Counted from the first letter of the stretch, positions 10,401-19,737 are shown. The stretch: DNA of 64,000 nt from Seonamhaeicola sp. S2-3 (GCF_001971785.1 NZ_CP019389.1:755001-819000), one strand, 5' to 3'. The notes: generated from the sequence alone by a model not told the origin. A program made the numbers and translations.

Positions 10401-13400
10401 CTAAAAACTTAAACGTTACAATTGCTATTGAAAAGAATAAAAAAATTATTCAGACTGAGATTATTCAACTAAATCAAAATAAAAGAGTTATTAGTATTCC
10501 CGTTACTAAAAATGATGTTGGTGGGTTTATGGTACATTATAGTTTTGCTGCCTTCAATAGTTTTAAATCGGGTTCTCAAACCATTATGGTGCCTTATCCT
10601 AAAACCGATTTAAACATTGAAACCAATACGTTTAGAGACAGGTTACAACCGGGTACTGAAGAAATCTGGAGTTTTAATATCACAGGGCCAAAAGGCGATA
10701 AAGTAAGTAGTGAATTATTAGCAAGTATGTATGATGCCTCTTTAGACCAGTTTAAACCTCATACATGGAATTTCAACCCTATAAACACGCCGCTTTATTA
10801 CTCTTCATTTAGAAATAGCGCTAACCAAAGTTTTGGAAATAAAAATTTTAGAGTCTACAATAATAAGAGATATCAATTAAGCTACCCTCAACAGTATTTT
10901 GATAAATTAAATTGGTTTGGATTTTATTTTGGAAATCAAAGACGGTATGAAGTAACCAAAGCATTGAGTGGTAAAGTTAGCGGCGTTCAAATTGTTGAGA
11001 ATGCAATAGAAGCAGAAGAAGACAGCTCTAATCTAGATGAAGTTGTGGTAATTGGTTATGGCACTCAAAAAAAAGAATCCTTACCTGCAGCGGTTTCTAG
11101 TGTTCAAATTCGCGGAGGTAACAGCGCCTCATCTAATAATAACCCATTGTATATAATAGATGGCAAAATTGTTGAAGGCAATTTAGATATTCCTGCAAGT
11201 GAAATAGAATCTATGGAAGTCTTAAAAGATGCTTCTGCCAGAGCCATTTACGGTGCAAAAGGTGCTAATGGTGTTGTAATAATCACTACAAAAAAAGGAT
11301 TGAATTCCTTAACACAAGTACAAGTTAGAAAAAACCTAAAAGAAACTGCATTTTTCTTTCCGCATTTAAAAACTGATGAAAAAGGTCATGTAAGTTTTAG
11401 TTTTACAACACCAGAGGCTTTAACCCAATGGAAACTACAGCTATTAGCCCACACCAAAACTTTAGAAAGTTCCACAAAAACCTTAACAACAGTAACTCAA
11501 AAAGAGTTAATGGTAATACCCAATGCGCCTCGATTTTTACGTGAAGGCGACCAAATAACTATAAGCACCAAAATTGCAAACTTAACAGATAAACAACTTT
11601 CTGGACAAGCACTTTTAATTTTAACTAATGCTATTTCTGGAAACAATATTGACACAAAATTAGGTAATGCGGCAAACAATAAACCATTCACTGTTGATGC
11701 CAATGGAAACACCCAAGTATCATGGCGTTTATCAATACCAGATGATGTGCAGGCAGTTCAATATAAAATCATTGCTAAATCTGAAAATTTTAGCGATGGA
11801 GAACAAAACGCGTTACCTGTTTTAAGCAATCGTATGTTAGTCACAGAGACTTTACCTATGTGGATAAAAAGCAATGAAACTAGAACATTCTCTTTAGACA
11901 AGTTAAGAAACAACACTTCAACAACATTAAAACATCATAAGTTAACTTTAGAGATGACTTCAAACCCTGCTTGGTATGCGGTTCAAGCCCTTCCTTATTT
12001 AATGGAGTATCCGTATCAATGTAATGAACAAACTTTTAGCAGGTATTATGCCAACGCATTAGCAAGTCATATTGCAAACTCTAACCCAAAAATTCAGGAG
12101 GTTTTCAATCAGTGGAAAAACACCAATGCCCTTATTTCTAATTTGGAAAAAAACCAAGAATTAAAGTCAATCTTAATTCAAGAAACTCCTTGGTTACGCG
12201 ATGCTCAAAGTGAAACAGAGCAAAAAAAGCGCATTGCTTTATTATTTGATTTAAACAAAATGAATAATGAATTAGAATCGGCTTTAAATAAACTTAAAAA
12301 CAATCAAATGGCTTCTGGTGCTTGGGCTTGGTTTAAAGGCGGATCTGAAAACCGATGGATTACGCAACACATCATTACTGGATTTGGACACCTTCAAAAA
12401 CTAAATGTTATTAAATATGACAGCGAAGAATCTCAAATAATTAATAGAGCTATTAAATATTTAGACACGCAATTTATCAAAGAATATAAAAATTTAACCA
12501 AGTATAATAAAGATGTAGATTTAAGTAAAGACCATTTAAGTTACACACAACTACATTACTTGTATATGCGCAGCTTTTTTCCAGAGATTAAAAAAACTAA
12601 AGAAGTTGAAAGTATTAGCAAATATTACCAAACGCAAATTCAAAAATATTGGCTAAAACGTTCGCTTTACGCCAAAGGGCTTATGGCTTTAGTTTCTTAT
12701 AGAATGAATGACGACAAAACAACTTCAAAAATTTTAAAATCATTACAAGAAACCAGTATTACCAATACAGAATTAGGCATGTACTGGAAAGCAAACACCA
12801 ACTCATGGTATTGGTACCAAGCACCCATAGAAACACAGGCATTACTAATTGAAGCTTTTTCAGAAGCAGGAACTCTTATTCAAAATGAAACAAAAAACTT
12901 AGAAACCATTGATAACCTGAAAATTTGGTTACTTAAAAACAAACAAACCAATCGTTGGAAAACCACCAAAGCAACCACCGAAGCCGTATACGCCTTATTA
13001 CTTCAAGGTAGTGATTGGTTAAGTGTAACAGAAATGGTTGATGTTATTATAGGCGATAAAAAAATAGACCCTTTAAAATTAGAAGATGTTAAAGTTGAAG
13101 CGGGAACTGGCTATTTTAAAACCTCTTGGAATGCTTCTGAAATTAATCCCAATATGGGCGAAGTTAAACTCACCAAAAAAGGCGATGGTATTGCTTGGGG
13201 TGGTTTGTTTTGGCAATATTTTGAAGATTTAGATAAAATTTCATCTGCCGAAACACCTTTAAAACTTAAAAAGAAATTATTCTTAAAAAAGAATACTGCT
13301 ACTGGTGAAGAAATTACAGAAATAACCCCAACAACTCATTTAGAAGTTGGCGACTTAATTAGAGTAAGAATAGAATTAAGAAGTGACAGACCAATGGAAT

Positions 13401-13684
13401 TTGTGCACATGAAAGATATGAGAGCCGCTGGTTTAGAACCCATAAATGTAATTTCTAAATACAAATGGCAAGATGGTTTAGGCTATTATGAAAGCACTAA
13501 AGATGCTAGCACCAATTTCTTTTTTGATTATTTACCAAAAGGCGTTTATGTTTTTGAATATGATTTAAGGGCAAATAATGCTGGCAACATGAGTAATGGT
13601 ATTACTACTATTCAAAGTATGTATGCACCAGAGTTTAGCAGCCATAACGAAGGGGTTAAGTTACATGTAAACCAAATTGATTAA
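7430..13684 (+). CDS. Alpha-2-macroglobulin family protein with inserted TonB-plug-like domain
   Basis: The ATG at 7430 is the better start because it is followed at once by a signal peptide (MKNTLLFLMIILFSNLTAAQ); a TTG lies in frame 42 bp upstream. The 2084-aa product has macroglobulin (MG2) features (AFIFTDRSIYRPGQTVYFKA), an A2M core (PHLKTDEKGHVSFSF) and the thioester motif CNEQ at Cys1531, in the conserved CxEQ pattern. Bacterial A2Ms trap attacking proteases at the cell envelope. Residues about 1203-1291 do not belong to the family: they read as a SusC/TonB-receptor plug (DEVVVIGYGTQ, then NPLYIIDGK, VLKDASARAIYGAKGANGVV). The gene heads a likely operon with a lipoprotein and an M64 peptidase. 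Confidence 0.88.
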   Translation: MKNTLLFLMIILFSNLTAAQSDNYEALWKQVEHFEMEGLPKSALKIVEDISAKAKKDGNNPQLIKTLIFKSKFALILEEDAQLKIINDFKTEIKNNEFPAKNILENILANLYWQYFNQNRWKFYNRTKTSEKVNKIDFRTWDLQTLFNEIHVHFQNSLQNALMLQLEPLEKYNAILNTQKDSKLFRPTLFDFLSHNALEFYKTNETHITKPAYKFEIDNPDFLSDASSFSKLKIASKDSTSLQLHALKIYQDLIQFHLKKESPKPLVSVNIERLKFIHQHATFKNKEALFLKTLEAASKSWKHHEVSALYNFEIAQIYYQQSAKYNLKTNKEYRWKAKEAIDICSEVITKFPESTGAIKCKVLKHQIEQESLNITTEAFLPIQKHARILVRYKNLDSLKLVAYKLNERQFEKFSKIYTQNEKWVFLNKLNASKTWESKLKNESDYLTHTTEILVPKLNNGRYVVVAYSKENTSTSYAYTTLQVTDIALVDTETNSYQIFQIINRNNGTPIQNASVELTFNTKNSNHRQTENHTTNNLGQIKIEKDNNYYRNITLKVNKGNEVAFFGNYWMGTRQKPDKEETQYKAFIFTDRSIYRPGQTVYFKAIAMKTKKGKSEVLVNEPVYAVLYNTNDEEIKELEFKTNEFGAVSGEFILPNNGLNGQYYIEFDGDEEDLFTEYYFSVEEYKRPKFETKFKPIKETFKVNDSITIKGNALAYAGSKISNAKVVYRVHRKVQYPRWYYWYRPYFNSEPQEITHGESTTNDNGEFEITFKALPDNSVDKSSLPIFKYEVTANITDINGETRSATTTVNVGYHALTANITINEIIDKTKKDHSLSIDTKNLNGEFVPATGTVKIFKLKAPNTVLRSRPWEAPDYQEFSEEAFKNLFSHDAYTNEHNPENWEKGTLVFEEDFDTNNSKTLKLGKTKKWASGKYLVILESKDKFGQTVKDQTKITLYSDDDKTLADNQLFNITTDKSTYNEGDTVYLTMASAAKNLNVTIAIEKNKKIIQTEIIQLNQNKRVISIPVTKNDVGGFMVHYSFAAFNSFKSGSQTIMVPYPKTDLNIETNTFRDRLQPGTEEIWSFNITGPKGDKVSSELLASMYDASLDQFKPHTWNFNPINTPLYYSSFRNSANQSFGNKNFRVYNNKRYQLSYPQQYFDKLNWFGFYFGNQRRYEVTKALSGKVSGVQIVENAIEAEEDSSNLDEVVVIGYGTQKKESLPAAVSSVQIRGGNSASSNNNPLYIIDGKIVEGNLDIPASEIESMEVLKDASARAIYGAKGANGVVIITTKKGLNSLTQVQVRKNLKETAFFFPHLKTDEKGHVSFSFTTPEALTQWKLQLLAHTKTLESSTKTLTTVTQKELMVIPNAPRFLREGDQITISTKIANLTDKQLSGQALLILTNAISGNNIDTKLGNAANNKPFTVDANGNTQVSWRLSIPDDVQAVQYKIIAKSENFSDGEQNALPVLSNRMLVTETLPMWIKSNETRTFSLDKLRNNTSTTLKHHKLTLEMTSNPAWYAVQALPYLMEYPYQCNEQTFSRYYANALASHIANSNPKIQEVFNQWKNTNALISNLEKNQELKSILIQETPWLRDAQSETEQKKRIALLFDLNKMNNELESALNKLKNNQMASGAWAWFKGGSENRWITQHIITGFGHLQKLNVIKYDSEESQIINRAIKYLDTQFIKEYKNLTKYNKDVDLSKDHLSYTQLHYLYMRSFFPEIKKTKEVESISKYYQTQIQKYWLKRSLYAKGLMALVSYRMNDDKTTSKILKSLQETSITNTELGMYWKANTNSWYWYQAPIETQALLIEAFSEAGTLIQNETKNLETIDNLKIWLLKNKQTNRWKTTKATTEAVYALLLQGSDWLSVTEMVDVIIGDKKIDPLKLEDVKVEAGTGYFKTSWNASEINPNMGEVKLTKKGDGIAWGGLFWQYFEDLDKISSAETPLKLKKKLFLKKNTATGEEITEITPTTHLEVGDLIRVRIELRSDRPMEFVHMKDMRAAGLEPINVISKYKWQDGLGYYESTKDASTNFFFDYLPKGVYVFEYDLRANNAGNMSNGITTIQSMYAPEFSSHNEGVKLHVNQID

Positions 13685-13720
13685 ATTTGTGGCAGATTTG
13701 CCTCAAAATCTGTTACGTTT

Positions 13721-14215
13721 ATGAAACGGTTGTTTACTTTTAAAGTAATATTTTTACTTGGGTTATTATTCCTCGTGGCTTGCAGCGGGCGTAAACAAAT
13801 TACCAACAACACCATTCCTATTACTAAAAATGCCAAACTATTATTTATTAACTATACCATTGAGGATCAAGGAGAACTTAAGGTTGTAAATTTAATTAAT
13901 AAAAAAATCACAAATGGAGTGGTTAAAAGCAAAAGCCATAATTTTATAAGCAAACCCAAAACCAATGATATTAAATGTGTTCAATTGGATAAAAATCACA
14001 AAGAAATTCATGTTGATTACCTATCTAATCCTTTAATAAAATTTACAGAAAGTTTAAATGACTCTCTTAAATTTTCAATACAAAAACAGGTATTAAAAAA
14101 AGCGCCTATTTCATTAAAATTGCAACTGCATCCTAACGCACATTATTTAAGCTTGTTTTTAATTACCAAAGGCAAAAAAAACACAAATGAACTAATAACT
14201 ACAAAATTGAATTAA
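13721..14215 (+). CDS. Small lipoprotein of unknown function
   Basis: This 164-aa protein begins with a lipoprotein signal (MKRLFTFKVIFLLGLLFLVAC) in which Cys21 lies in the lipobox LVAC, so it should be a membrane-anchored lipoprotein. The mature part is rich in Lys and Asn, shows alternating beta-like segments and contains no recognised motif. It lies 36 bp after the alpha-2-macroglobulin gene and 2 bp before the M64 peptidase gene, so it is part of that operon and may assist one of those proteins at the envelope. Confidence 0.75.
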   Translation: MKRLFTFKVIFLLGLLFLVACSGRKQITNNTIPITKNAKLLFINYTIEDQGELKVVNLINKKITNGVVKSKSHNFISKPKTNDIKCVQLDKNHKEIHVDYLSNPLIKFTESLNDSLKFSIQKQVLKKAPISLKLQLHPNAHYLSLFLITKGKKNTNELITTKLN

Positions 14216-14217
14216 AA

Positions 14218-15597
14218 ATGAAAAAGGTCGTCATTTATCTCATTTTAATTCTAACAAACATTATAAACGCCCAAGTTTTTGATGTAGAAGCCATAAAAAT
14301 TACTGGTGATGAAGACAAACGCATAAACCTTGTTATTTTAAGTGAAGGCTACCAAGAAAGTGAGTTAAACAATTTTATTTCTGATGCGCAAACTTTTACC
14401 GCAACCATGTTTGCAGAGCCTCCTTTTTCAAATTATTCCAATTATTTTAATGTTTATGCTATAAAAGTACCATCTAATGAAAGTGGTGCCGATAGACCAT
14501 CAACCAACACCTATGTAGACACATATTTTAATGCTACTTACGAAGCCTTCGGAAAACCTTATTTACTTTATTACGAAATTGATGGTTATAGCACCAATAA
14601 CACCGAAGCCAAAATACTTAATGTTTTAGCCAATAATACACCAAATTACGATGTAGGACTTATTTTGGTTAATTCTCCCGATTACGGTGGTAGCGGTGGC
14701 AGTTTCCCTATGGCTTACAATGGCGATTGGGGAAACAATGTAATTATGCATGAGATTGGACACTCGCTTTTCAATTTAAAAGATGAATATTATCCTGGAG
14801 ATGAATTGGCCGCCGAAGCCATAAACATGACCCAAGAATCCAATCCAACCTTAGTAAAATGGAAAAACTGGATAAACACAAACAATGTTGGCGTTTATCA
14901 ATATACTTGCGATACCGGAAATTGTGCAGATTGGTATAAACCACACCAAAATTGCATTATGGAGAAAATAGATAAAGCATTTTGCTCGGTTTGTAAAGAA
15001 GGCATCATTGCAAAAATTCATGAATTAATACCTCCAATTGATAGTTATACTCCTAGCTCTAAAACTATTGAAACCTCTGATTTTCCTATAAATTTCAATC
15101 TTAATTTAGTTAAACCCATCCCTAATACTTTAGAAAGTATTTGGACATTAAACAGTAATGTTTTTGCTAATAATTTAGATGAAATTTCTTTAAATGAAAC
15201 CAATTTAATTAATGGTGAAAACTCACTTACAGCAACAATTACAGACAACACAAGCCTTATTAGAATTGACAATTATGAAACCATAAATGTATATACAGTA
15301 ACCTGGACTATTAATTACTCTACTTTAGGAATTGAAGATATTACTAGTAAAGAAAATAGTTTTCAAATAAAAATGTTCCCTAACCCAACCAATACTTTTT
15401 TAAACTTTAAAATTGAAAGCGAAAATCAATCAAACTTTAAAGTAGATTTGTTTAGTATTGACGGCAAAAAAGTAAAAACCGCTACATTAAACGCACTTTC
15501 AAAAATTAATATCGGTAAGCTAAATTCTGGAATTTATCTTGCCAATATTTATGCAGATAATGTTTTAATTGCCTCCAAAAAAGTGGTCAAACTCTAA
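14218..15597 (+). CDS. M64 metallopeptidase with type IX sorting tail
   Basis: This is a secreted zinc peptidase of family M64 (the IgA-peptidase-like group). It has a signal peptide (MKKVVIYLILILTNIINAQ), the family opener RINLVILSEGYQESEL, and the zinc motif HEIGHSLFNLKDEY with His178, Glu179 and His182. A Cys-rich stretch follows (CDTGNCADWY, CIMEKIDKAFCSVC). The last 70 or so residues are a type IX secretion C-terminal domain (MFPNPTNTFLNFKI to SGIYLANIYAD, ending KKVVKL), so the protein is predicted to be exported across the outer membrane. It follows a predicted protease-trapping A2M and a lipoprotein in the same operon. Confidence 0.9.
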   Translation: MKKVVIYLILILTNIINAQVFDVEAIKITGDEDKRINLVILSEGYQESELNNFISDAQTFTATMFAEPPFSNYSNYFNVYAIKVPSNESGADRPSTNTYVDTYFNATYEAFGKPYLLYYEIDGYSTNNTEAKILNVLANNTPNYDVGLILVNSPDYGGSGGSFPMAYNGDWGNNVIMHEIGHSLFNLKDEYYPGDELAAEAINMTQESNPTLVKWKNWINTNNVGVYQYTCDTGNCADWYKPHQNCIMEKIDKAFCSVCKEGIIAKIHELIPPIDSYTPSSKTIETSDFPINFNLNLVKPIPNTLESIWTLNSNVFANNLDEISLNETNLINGENSLTATITDNTSLIRIDNYETINVYTVTWTINYSTLGIEDITSKENSFQIKMFPNPTNTFLNFKIESENQSNFKVDLFSIDGKKVKTATLNALSKINIGKLNSGIYLANIYADNVLIASKKVVKL

Positions 15598-16115
15598 GAT
15601 TTAGGCGGATACCCTGCTAACACCTTTTCTACAATAGCCTTTAAACGTTCTTCCCTATTTTCTGGCGATGCGTTTACATTAAAACTAGACTCACTAACAG
15701 CTTGCCAAAATAAACCTTTACCTTTTTCATCAACAAAATCAACAGTTATTTGCCGGTTAACATTAGTACCTCCTACAGGAATACCAATAGACACACCGCC
15801 TCCCATATTACGGCCTCCGCCACCTAAACCAACACCTACAGTTTGTCTAGGAGCTCCTTGAAATTCAACACTTCTAATATCAATTAAAAAGTCTGGATTC
15901 TCAGAAATCGTCAATCCTAAACTAGCCATTTTTGTGTCTATAGCATCTAATAATCGTTTGGTATCTAATTCACTTAAACCCGTTTCCATATCGCCATAAT
16001 ACTGGTAAGTTTTGTATTTTGAAAAATCTGTTGTTCTATCAAAATCATAATTTACTTTAATAGGTGCGCAACCTACAAAAAGTAAAACAATTAGTGTTAT
16101 TTTCAATGATTTCAT
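15594..16115 (-). CDS. DUF4136 lipoprotein
   Basis: This 173-aa lipoprotein has a lipobox (LLFVGC, Cys16) and a DUF4136 fold: the opening YDFDRTTDFSKYKTYQY is diagnostic, followed by a paired-strand and helix pattern and a Gly-rich loop (VGVGLGGGGRNMGGGVSIG). DUF4136 proteins are abundant in Bacteroidota and their function is unknown. The gene converges on the M64 peptidase gene and overlaps its 3' end by 4 bp. It is otherwise isolated, with 67 bp to the divergent hydrolase gene. Confidence 0.85.
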   Translation of the reverse strand: MKSLKITLIVLLFVGCAPIKVNYDFDRTTDFSKYKTYQYYGDMETGLSELDTKRLLDAIDTKMASLGLTISENPDFLIDIRSVEFQGAPRQTVGVGLGGGGRNMGGGVSIGIPVGGTNVNRQITVDFVDEKGKGLFWQAVSESSFNVNASPENREERLKAIVEKVLAGYPPKS

Positions 16116-16182
16116 CTTCCTTATTTTTTTTGATTAAATTTAATCAAAAATTATTCCTTTTATTAATTAGCTACCAAAAGAA

Positions 16183-17277
16183 ATGAAATCTACACTCTAT
16201 TTATTTTTATTTATTCTATTTTCTACAAACTTAACGGCTCAAAATAAACGCCCTCAAGAACCTAAAGAACCGTTTAACTATATGGTAGAAGAAGTTTCTT
16301 TTGTTAATAATAAAGCTAATGGTATTAAACTTGCTGGTACTTTAACAATTCCTAAAAACAACGTACAACCACCCGTTGCTATTTTAATTAGTGGCTCTGG
16401 CCCTCAAGACAGAGACGAAACATTATTTGGTCATAAACCATTTTTAGTATTAGCCAATTATTTAACCAATAACGGTATTGCTGTTTTAAGATATGACGAT
16501 AGAGGTACCGCAAAATCTGAAGGTAATTTTGAAAATGCTACATCTTTTGATTTTGCTACAGATGTTGAAGCTGCCATTAATTATATTAAAAATAGAAAGG
16601 AATTTGAAAAATCTGAAATAGGACTAATTGGTCATAGCGAAGGTGGTTTAATTGCCCCCATAGTTACCTCTAGAAATGATGATGTTGCTTTTAATATTCT
16701 TCTTGCTGGAACTGGAGTATTAGGACGCGAAGTTTTAGAATCGCAAGCCTGGGAAATGGCAAAAAAATCTGGTGCAACCCAAGTTGTACTTGAGTTCAAT
16801 AAATCACTAACTAATAAGCTTTATGATGTTATAATTGCAGAAAATGATTTTAGTAAAGTTGAAGCCAAAGTAAAAGATTCTCTTATCGCTTTTAAAGAAG
16901 ATTTGGTTAATAAGGAAAGTCCGTTTTCTGTATATGTTACAGATGCGTTAATAAATCAAGTTTCTGGAATGGGAAAAAGCAAATGGATGTGTACTTTTAT
17001 AAAAACCAACCCTCAAGATTACTTAAAAAAAGTAACTTGTCCTGTTTTAGCTCTTAATGGTAGTAAGGATTTACAAGTTTTACCAAAATTGAATTTGGGA
17101 GGCATTGAATCTGCTTTAAAAGAAAACCCAGATGTTACAATTACAGAATTAGAAGGGTTAAATCATTTATTTCAAACAGCAGAAACAGGATTAATAAATG
17201 AATACAAAACCATAGAAGAAACATTTTCTCCCACCGCTTTAGCAATAATAAAAAATTGGATTTTAGAACGATTTTAA
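16183..17277 (+). CDS. Exported alpha/beta hydrolase
   Basis: This 364-aa hydrolase has a signal peptide (MKSTLYLFLFILFSTNLTAQ). The oxyanion segment is LISGSGPQDRDE, YDDRGTAKSEG follows, and the nucleophile elbow GHSEGG contains Ser152. The catalytic acid probably lies in LNGSKDLQVLP and the His in GLNHLFQ. This layout matches the periplasmic serine-aminopeptidase-like/acyl-esterase subgroup, also described as bile-hydrolase-like in Bacteroidota. The substrate is not evident. It is monocistronic and convergent with obgE, with a 4-bp gap. Confidence 0.82.
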   Translation: MKSTLYLFLFILFSTNLTAQNKRPQEPKEPFNYMVEEVSFVNNKANGIKLAGTLTIPKNNVQPPVAILISGSGPQDRDETLFGHKPFLVLANYLTNNGIAVLRYDDRGTAKSEGNFENATSFDFATDVEAAINYIKNRKEFEKSEIGLIGHSEGGLIAPIVTSRNDDVAFNILLAGTGVLGREVLESQAWEMAKKSGATQVVLEFNKSLTNKLYDVIIAENDFSKVEAKVKDSLIAFKEDLVNKESPFSVYVTDALINQVSGMGKSKWMCTFIKTNPQDYLKKVTCPVLALNGSKDLQVLPKLNLGGIESALKENPDVTITELEGLNHLFQTAETGLINEYKTIEETFSPTALAIIKNWILERF

Positions 17278-17281
17278 ATGC

Positions 17282-18280
17282 TTAATCATTTAACATTTTC
17301 CATAAAGCATCCTTTAGCTGTTGGATTCCTTGTTGCGCAACCGAAGAAATGAATAAATAAGGTATTGGCAACTCGTTATCAAGTTCTTTCTTTAATTCTG
17401 CTTTAAGTTCGTCATCCAACATATCACTTTTTGAGATAGCTATGAGTCGTTCTTTGTCAAGCATTTCAGGGTTGTAACGTCTTAGTTCATCTAATAAAAT
17501 ATCGTATTGTTTCTTAATGTCATCAGCGTCTGCTGGAATTAAAAACAACAAGACCGAATTACGCTCAATATGACGTAAAAAGTAATGCCCAAGCCCCTTA
17601 CCTTCTGCAGCACCTTCTATAATTCCTGGAATATCGGCCATTACAAAAGTTTGAAAATCCCTATATTCTACAATACCCAAGTTAGGCTTTAGAGTAGTAA
17701 ACTCATAATCGGCTATTTTTGGTTTTGCAGACGTAATTACAGAAAGTAACGTAGATTTTCCAGCATTTGGAAACCCCACTAAACCAACATCTGCCAGTAC
17801 TTTTAACTCTAAAGTAATATGTTTTTCTTCTAAAGGTAAACCGGGTTGTGCATAACGAGGTGTTTGATTGGTAGATGATTTAAAATGCCAGTTACCTAAA
17901 CCGCCTTTACCACCCTCTGCAATTATTTGCTCTTCGCCATTTTCGGTAATCTCTAAAATAATTTCATTGGTTTCTGTGTCACGCACCACAGTTCCTAAAG
18001 GCACATCAATATAAACATCTTCTCCATCGGCTCCTGTGCTTCGGCTTTTACTACCATGCCCACCATGACCAGCTCTAATATGTTTTTTAAATTTTAGATG
18101 AAATAATGTCCAAAGGTTAGAATTCCCTCTAAGAATCACATGTCCGCCGCGGCCTCCATCACCCCCGTCGGGTCCGCCTTTGGTTATATATTTTTCACGG
18201 TGTAGATGCACAGATCCCTTACCTCCGTTTCCAGACGCTACATAAATTTTTACGTAATCAACAAAATTACCTTCAGTCAT
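17282..18280 (-). CDS. obgE: Obg GTPase
   Basis: This is the essential ribosome-associated GTPase Obg/CgtA, 332 aa. The N-terminal glycine-rich Obg fold covers residues 1 to about 158 ([33 protein letters not shown]). The G domain follows with G1 GFPNAGKS near 168, G3 DIPGIIEGA and G4 SKSD. It lacks the C-terminal extension of some Obg proteins, which is normal in Bacteroidota. It functions in 50S maturation and stringent-response coupling. It lies 81 bp downstream of the hpt-adk fusion gene on the same strand and is probably co-transcribed with it. Confidence 0.95.
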   Translation of the reverse strand: MTEGNFVDYVKIYVASGNGGKGSVHLHREKYITKGGPDGGDGGRGGHVILRGNSNLWTLFHLKFKKHIRAGHGGHGSKSRSTGADGEDVYIDVPLGTVVRDTETNEIILEITENGEEQIIAEGGKGGLGNWHFKSSTNQTPRYAQPGLPLEEKHITLELKVLADVGLVGFPNAGKSTLLSVITSAKPKIADYEFTTLKPNLGIVEYRDFQTFVMADIPGIIEGAAEGKGLGHYFLRHIERNSVLLFLIPADADDIKKQYDILLDELRRYNPEMLDKERLIAISKSDMLDDELKAELKKELDNELPIPYLFISSVAQQGIQQLKDALWKMLND

Positions 18281-18361
18281 TATTGTGTTTATTTGTTAAT
18301 TCGTGGATTTGTTTATTCGATTTCTTTAAGCTATACGAATAAACAAATAAACGCAACCAAC

Positions 18362-19471
18362 TTATAATTTATCTATAACACTACTTAAGCGCACTGTTAT
18401 ATCTTCTATACTTCCTACGCCATCAACACCAAAGTATTTATTTTGTGCAGAATAATAATCTTTTAAAATGGCTGTTTTGTTGTAGTATTCTTTTATTCGG
18501 TTTCTAATAATAGACTCGTCTGCATCATCTGCTCTACCACTAGTTTCACCTCTTTTTAAAAGACGTTTAACTAAAACCTCATCATCTACCTCAAGCGCTA
18601 CCATGGCACTAATTTCAGAATCTTTTGTATCCATTAATTCATCTAATGCTTTGGCTTGTGCATTGGTACGTGGGAATCCATCAAAAATAAATCCGTTTGC
18701 ATCGGTGTTTTTTTCAACCTCTGCATTTAACATATCAATAGTAACTTGATCTGGCACCAACTCTCCTTTGTCTATATAAGATTTGGCCAACATTCCTAAA
18801 GCAGTTTCGTTTTTAATATTAAATCTAAAAACATCTCCTGTTGAAATATGAACTAAATTATATTTTTCTTTTAAAAATTCTGCCTGTGTTCCTTTTCCTG
18901 CTCCTGGAGGGCCAAATAGCACTAAATTTGTCATGTGTTGTGTTTCTTTAATTTGATATACTTCTGGTAAATCTCTTCCTAAATTATCATAGTCTAGTCC
19001 GTAACCAACTATAAATTTATCTGGAATTTCAATACCAATATAATGTAGTTTAAAATCTTTTTTATAAGCTTCTGGTTTGTAAAAAAGGGTTGCTATTTTA
19101 AGCGCTTTTACATTTTCATGTTCAAAAATACGATGAACCTCTGCCAATGTTTTACCAGTATCAATAATATCTTCTAGAATAATTACGGTTCTATCTGTTA
19201 AATCTTGCGTAAGCCCAATTAACCGTTGAATATCATCTGAAGATTTTAAACCTTCATAAGATGCTAACTTAATAAATTGTACTTCGCAAGGTTTGGGATA
19301 TTTTTTAACAAAATCACTTGTTAACATAAAAGACCCATTTAAAATACCCACAAATACGGGTATTTCATCACCAACATCGTTAGCAATTTCAGTTACTAAT
19401 TTATCAATGGCTTTATCTATTTCTGCTGCAGAAATAAAAGGTTTAAAATATTTATCATGTAATTTTATCAC
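18362..19471 (-). CDS. adk: Hypoxanthine phosphoribosyltransferase-adenylate kinase fusion
   Basis: One 369-aa reading frame joins two enzymes of purine metabolism. Residues 1 to about 175 are a hypoxanthine(-guanine) phosphoribosyltransferase with the PRPP loop VIILEDIIDTGKTL and the C-terminal VGYGLDYD motif. From Met180 the sequence is a complete adenylate kinase: P-loop LFGPPGAGKGTQ, FDGFPRT and a short lid (RGETSGRADDADE). Standalone adenylate kinases start at the residue equivalent to Met180, so internal initiation at 18934 could also make free Adk. The arrangement occurs in flavobacteria, to my knowledge. A TATCTTTG -7 box lies just upstream. Confidence 0.9.
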   Translation of the reverse strand: MIKLHDKYFKPFISAAEIDKAIDKLVTEIANDVGDEIPVFVGILNGSFMLTSDFVKKYPKPCEVQFIKLASYEGLKSSDDIQRLIGLTQDLTDRTVIILEDIIDTGKTLAEVHRIFEHENVKALKIATLFYKPEAYKKDFKLHYIGIEIPDKFIVGYGLDYDNLGRDLPEVYQIKETQHMTNLVLFGPPGAGKGTQAEFLKEKYNLVHISTGDVFRFNIKNETALGMLAKSYIDKGELVPDQVTIDMLNAEVEKNTDANGFIFDGFPRTNAQAKALDELMDTKDSEISAMVALEVDDEVLVKRLLKRGETSGRADDADESIIRNRIKEYYNKTAILKDYYSAQNKYFGVDGVGSIEDITVRLSSVIDKL

Positions 19472-19492
19472 CCTAAACTTGTTTTAAAAATG

Positions 19493-19500
19493 CAAAGATA
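19493..19500 (-). promoter_or_regulatory. -7 promoter box for the hpt-adk gene
   Basis: The minus strand reads TATCTTTG here, a perfect match to the Bacteroidetes TAnnTTTG -7 consensus, 22 bases from the hpt-adk start codon. I see no strong -33 TTTG partner, so the call rests mainly on the -7 box and spacing. Confidence 0.5.
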
Positions 19501-19693
19501 ATCAATAGATTAAGTAATACCATTTTTTGATTTATCTTTTCCTACCAAATTTTATATTTAAGCGTATTTTTTTCTGTAAAAAACTAAATTCTGTTTCATA
19601 AATCACAAAATTTTATTTTACCTCTTTAATCTCTTTGTTAAAACCTGATTTTTTTCATTTATTTTTATGAATTTATGAATGAAAAAATTCATG

Positions 19694-19701
19694 TACTTTT
19701 G
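19694..19701 (+). promoter_or_regulatory. -7 promoter box for purKE
   Basis: TACTTTTG matches the Bacteroidetes -7 consensus TAnnTTTG, 36 bases before the purK start. The rest of the 266-bp gap between hpt-adk and purK is AT-rich with no further gene; it should also contain the -33 element and the divergent promoter. Confidence 0.5.
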
Positions 19702-19737
19702 CATTACTTTAAAACAGTTTCTGTAAAAAAATAGTGA

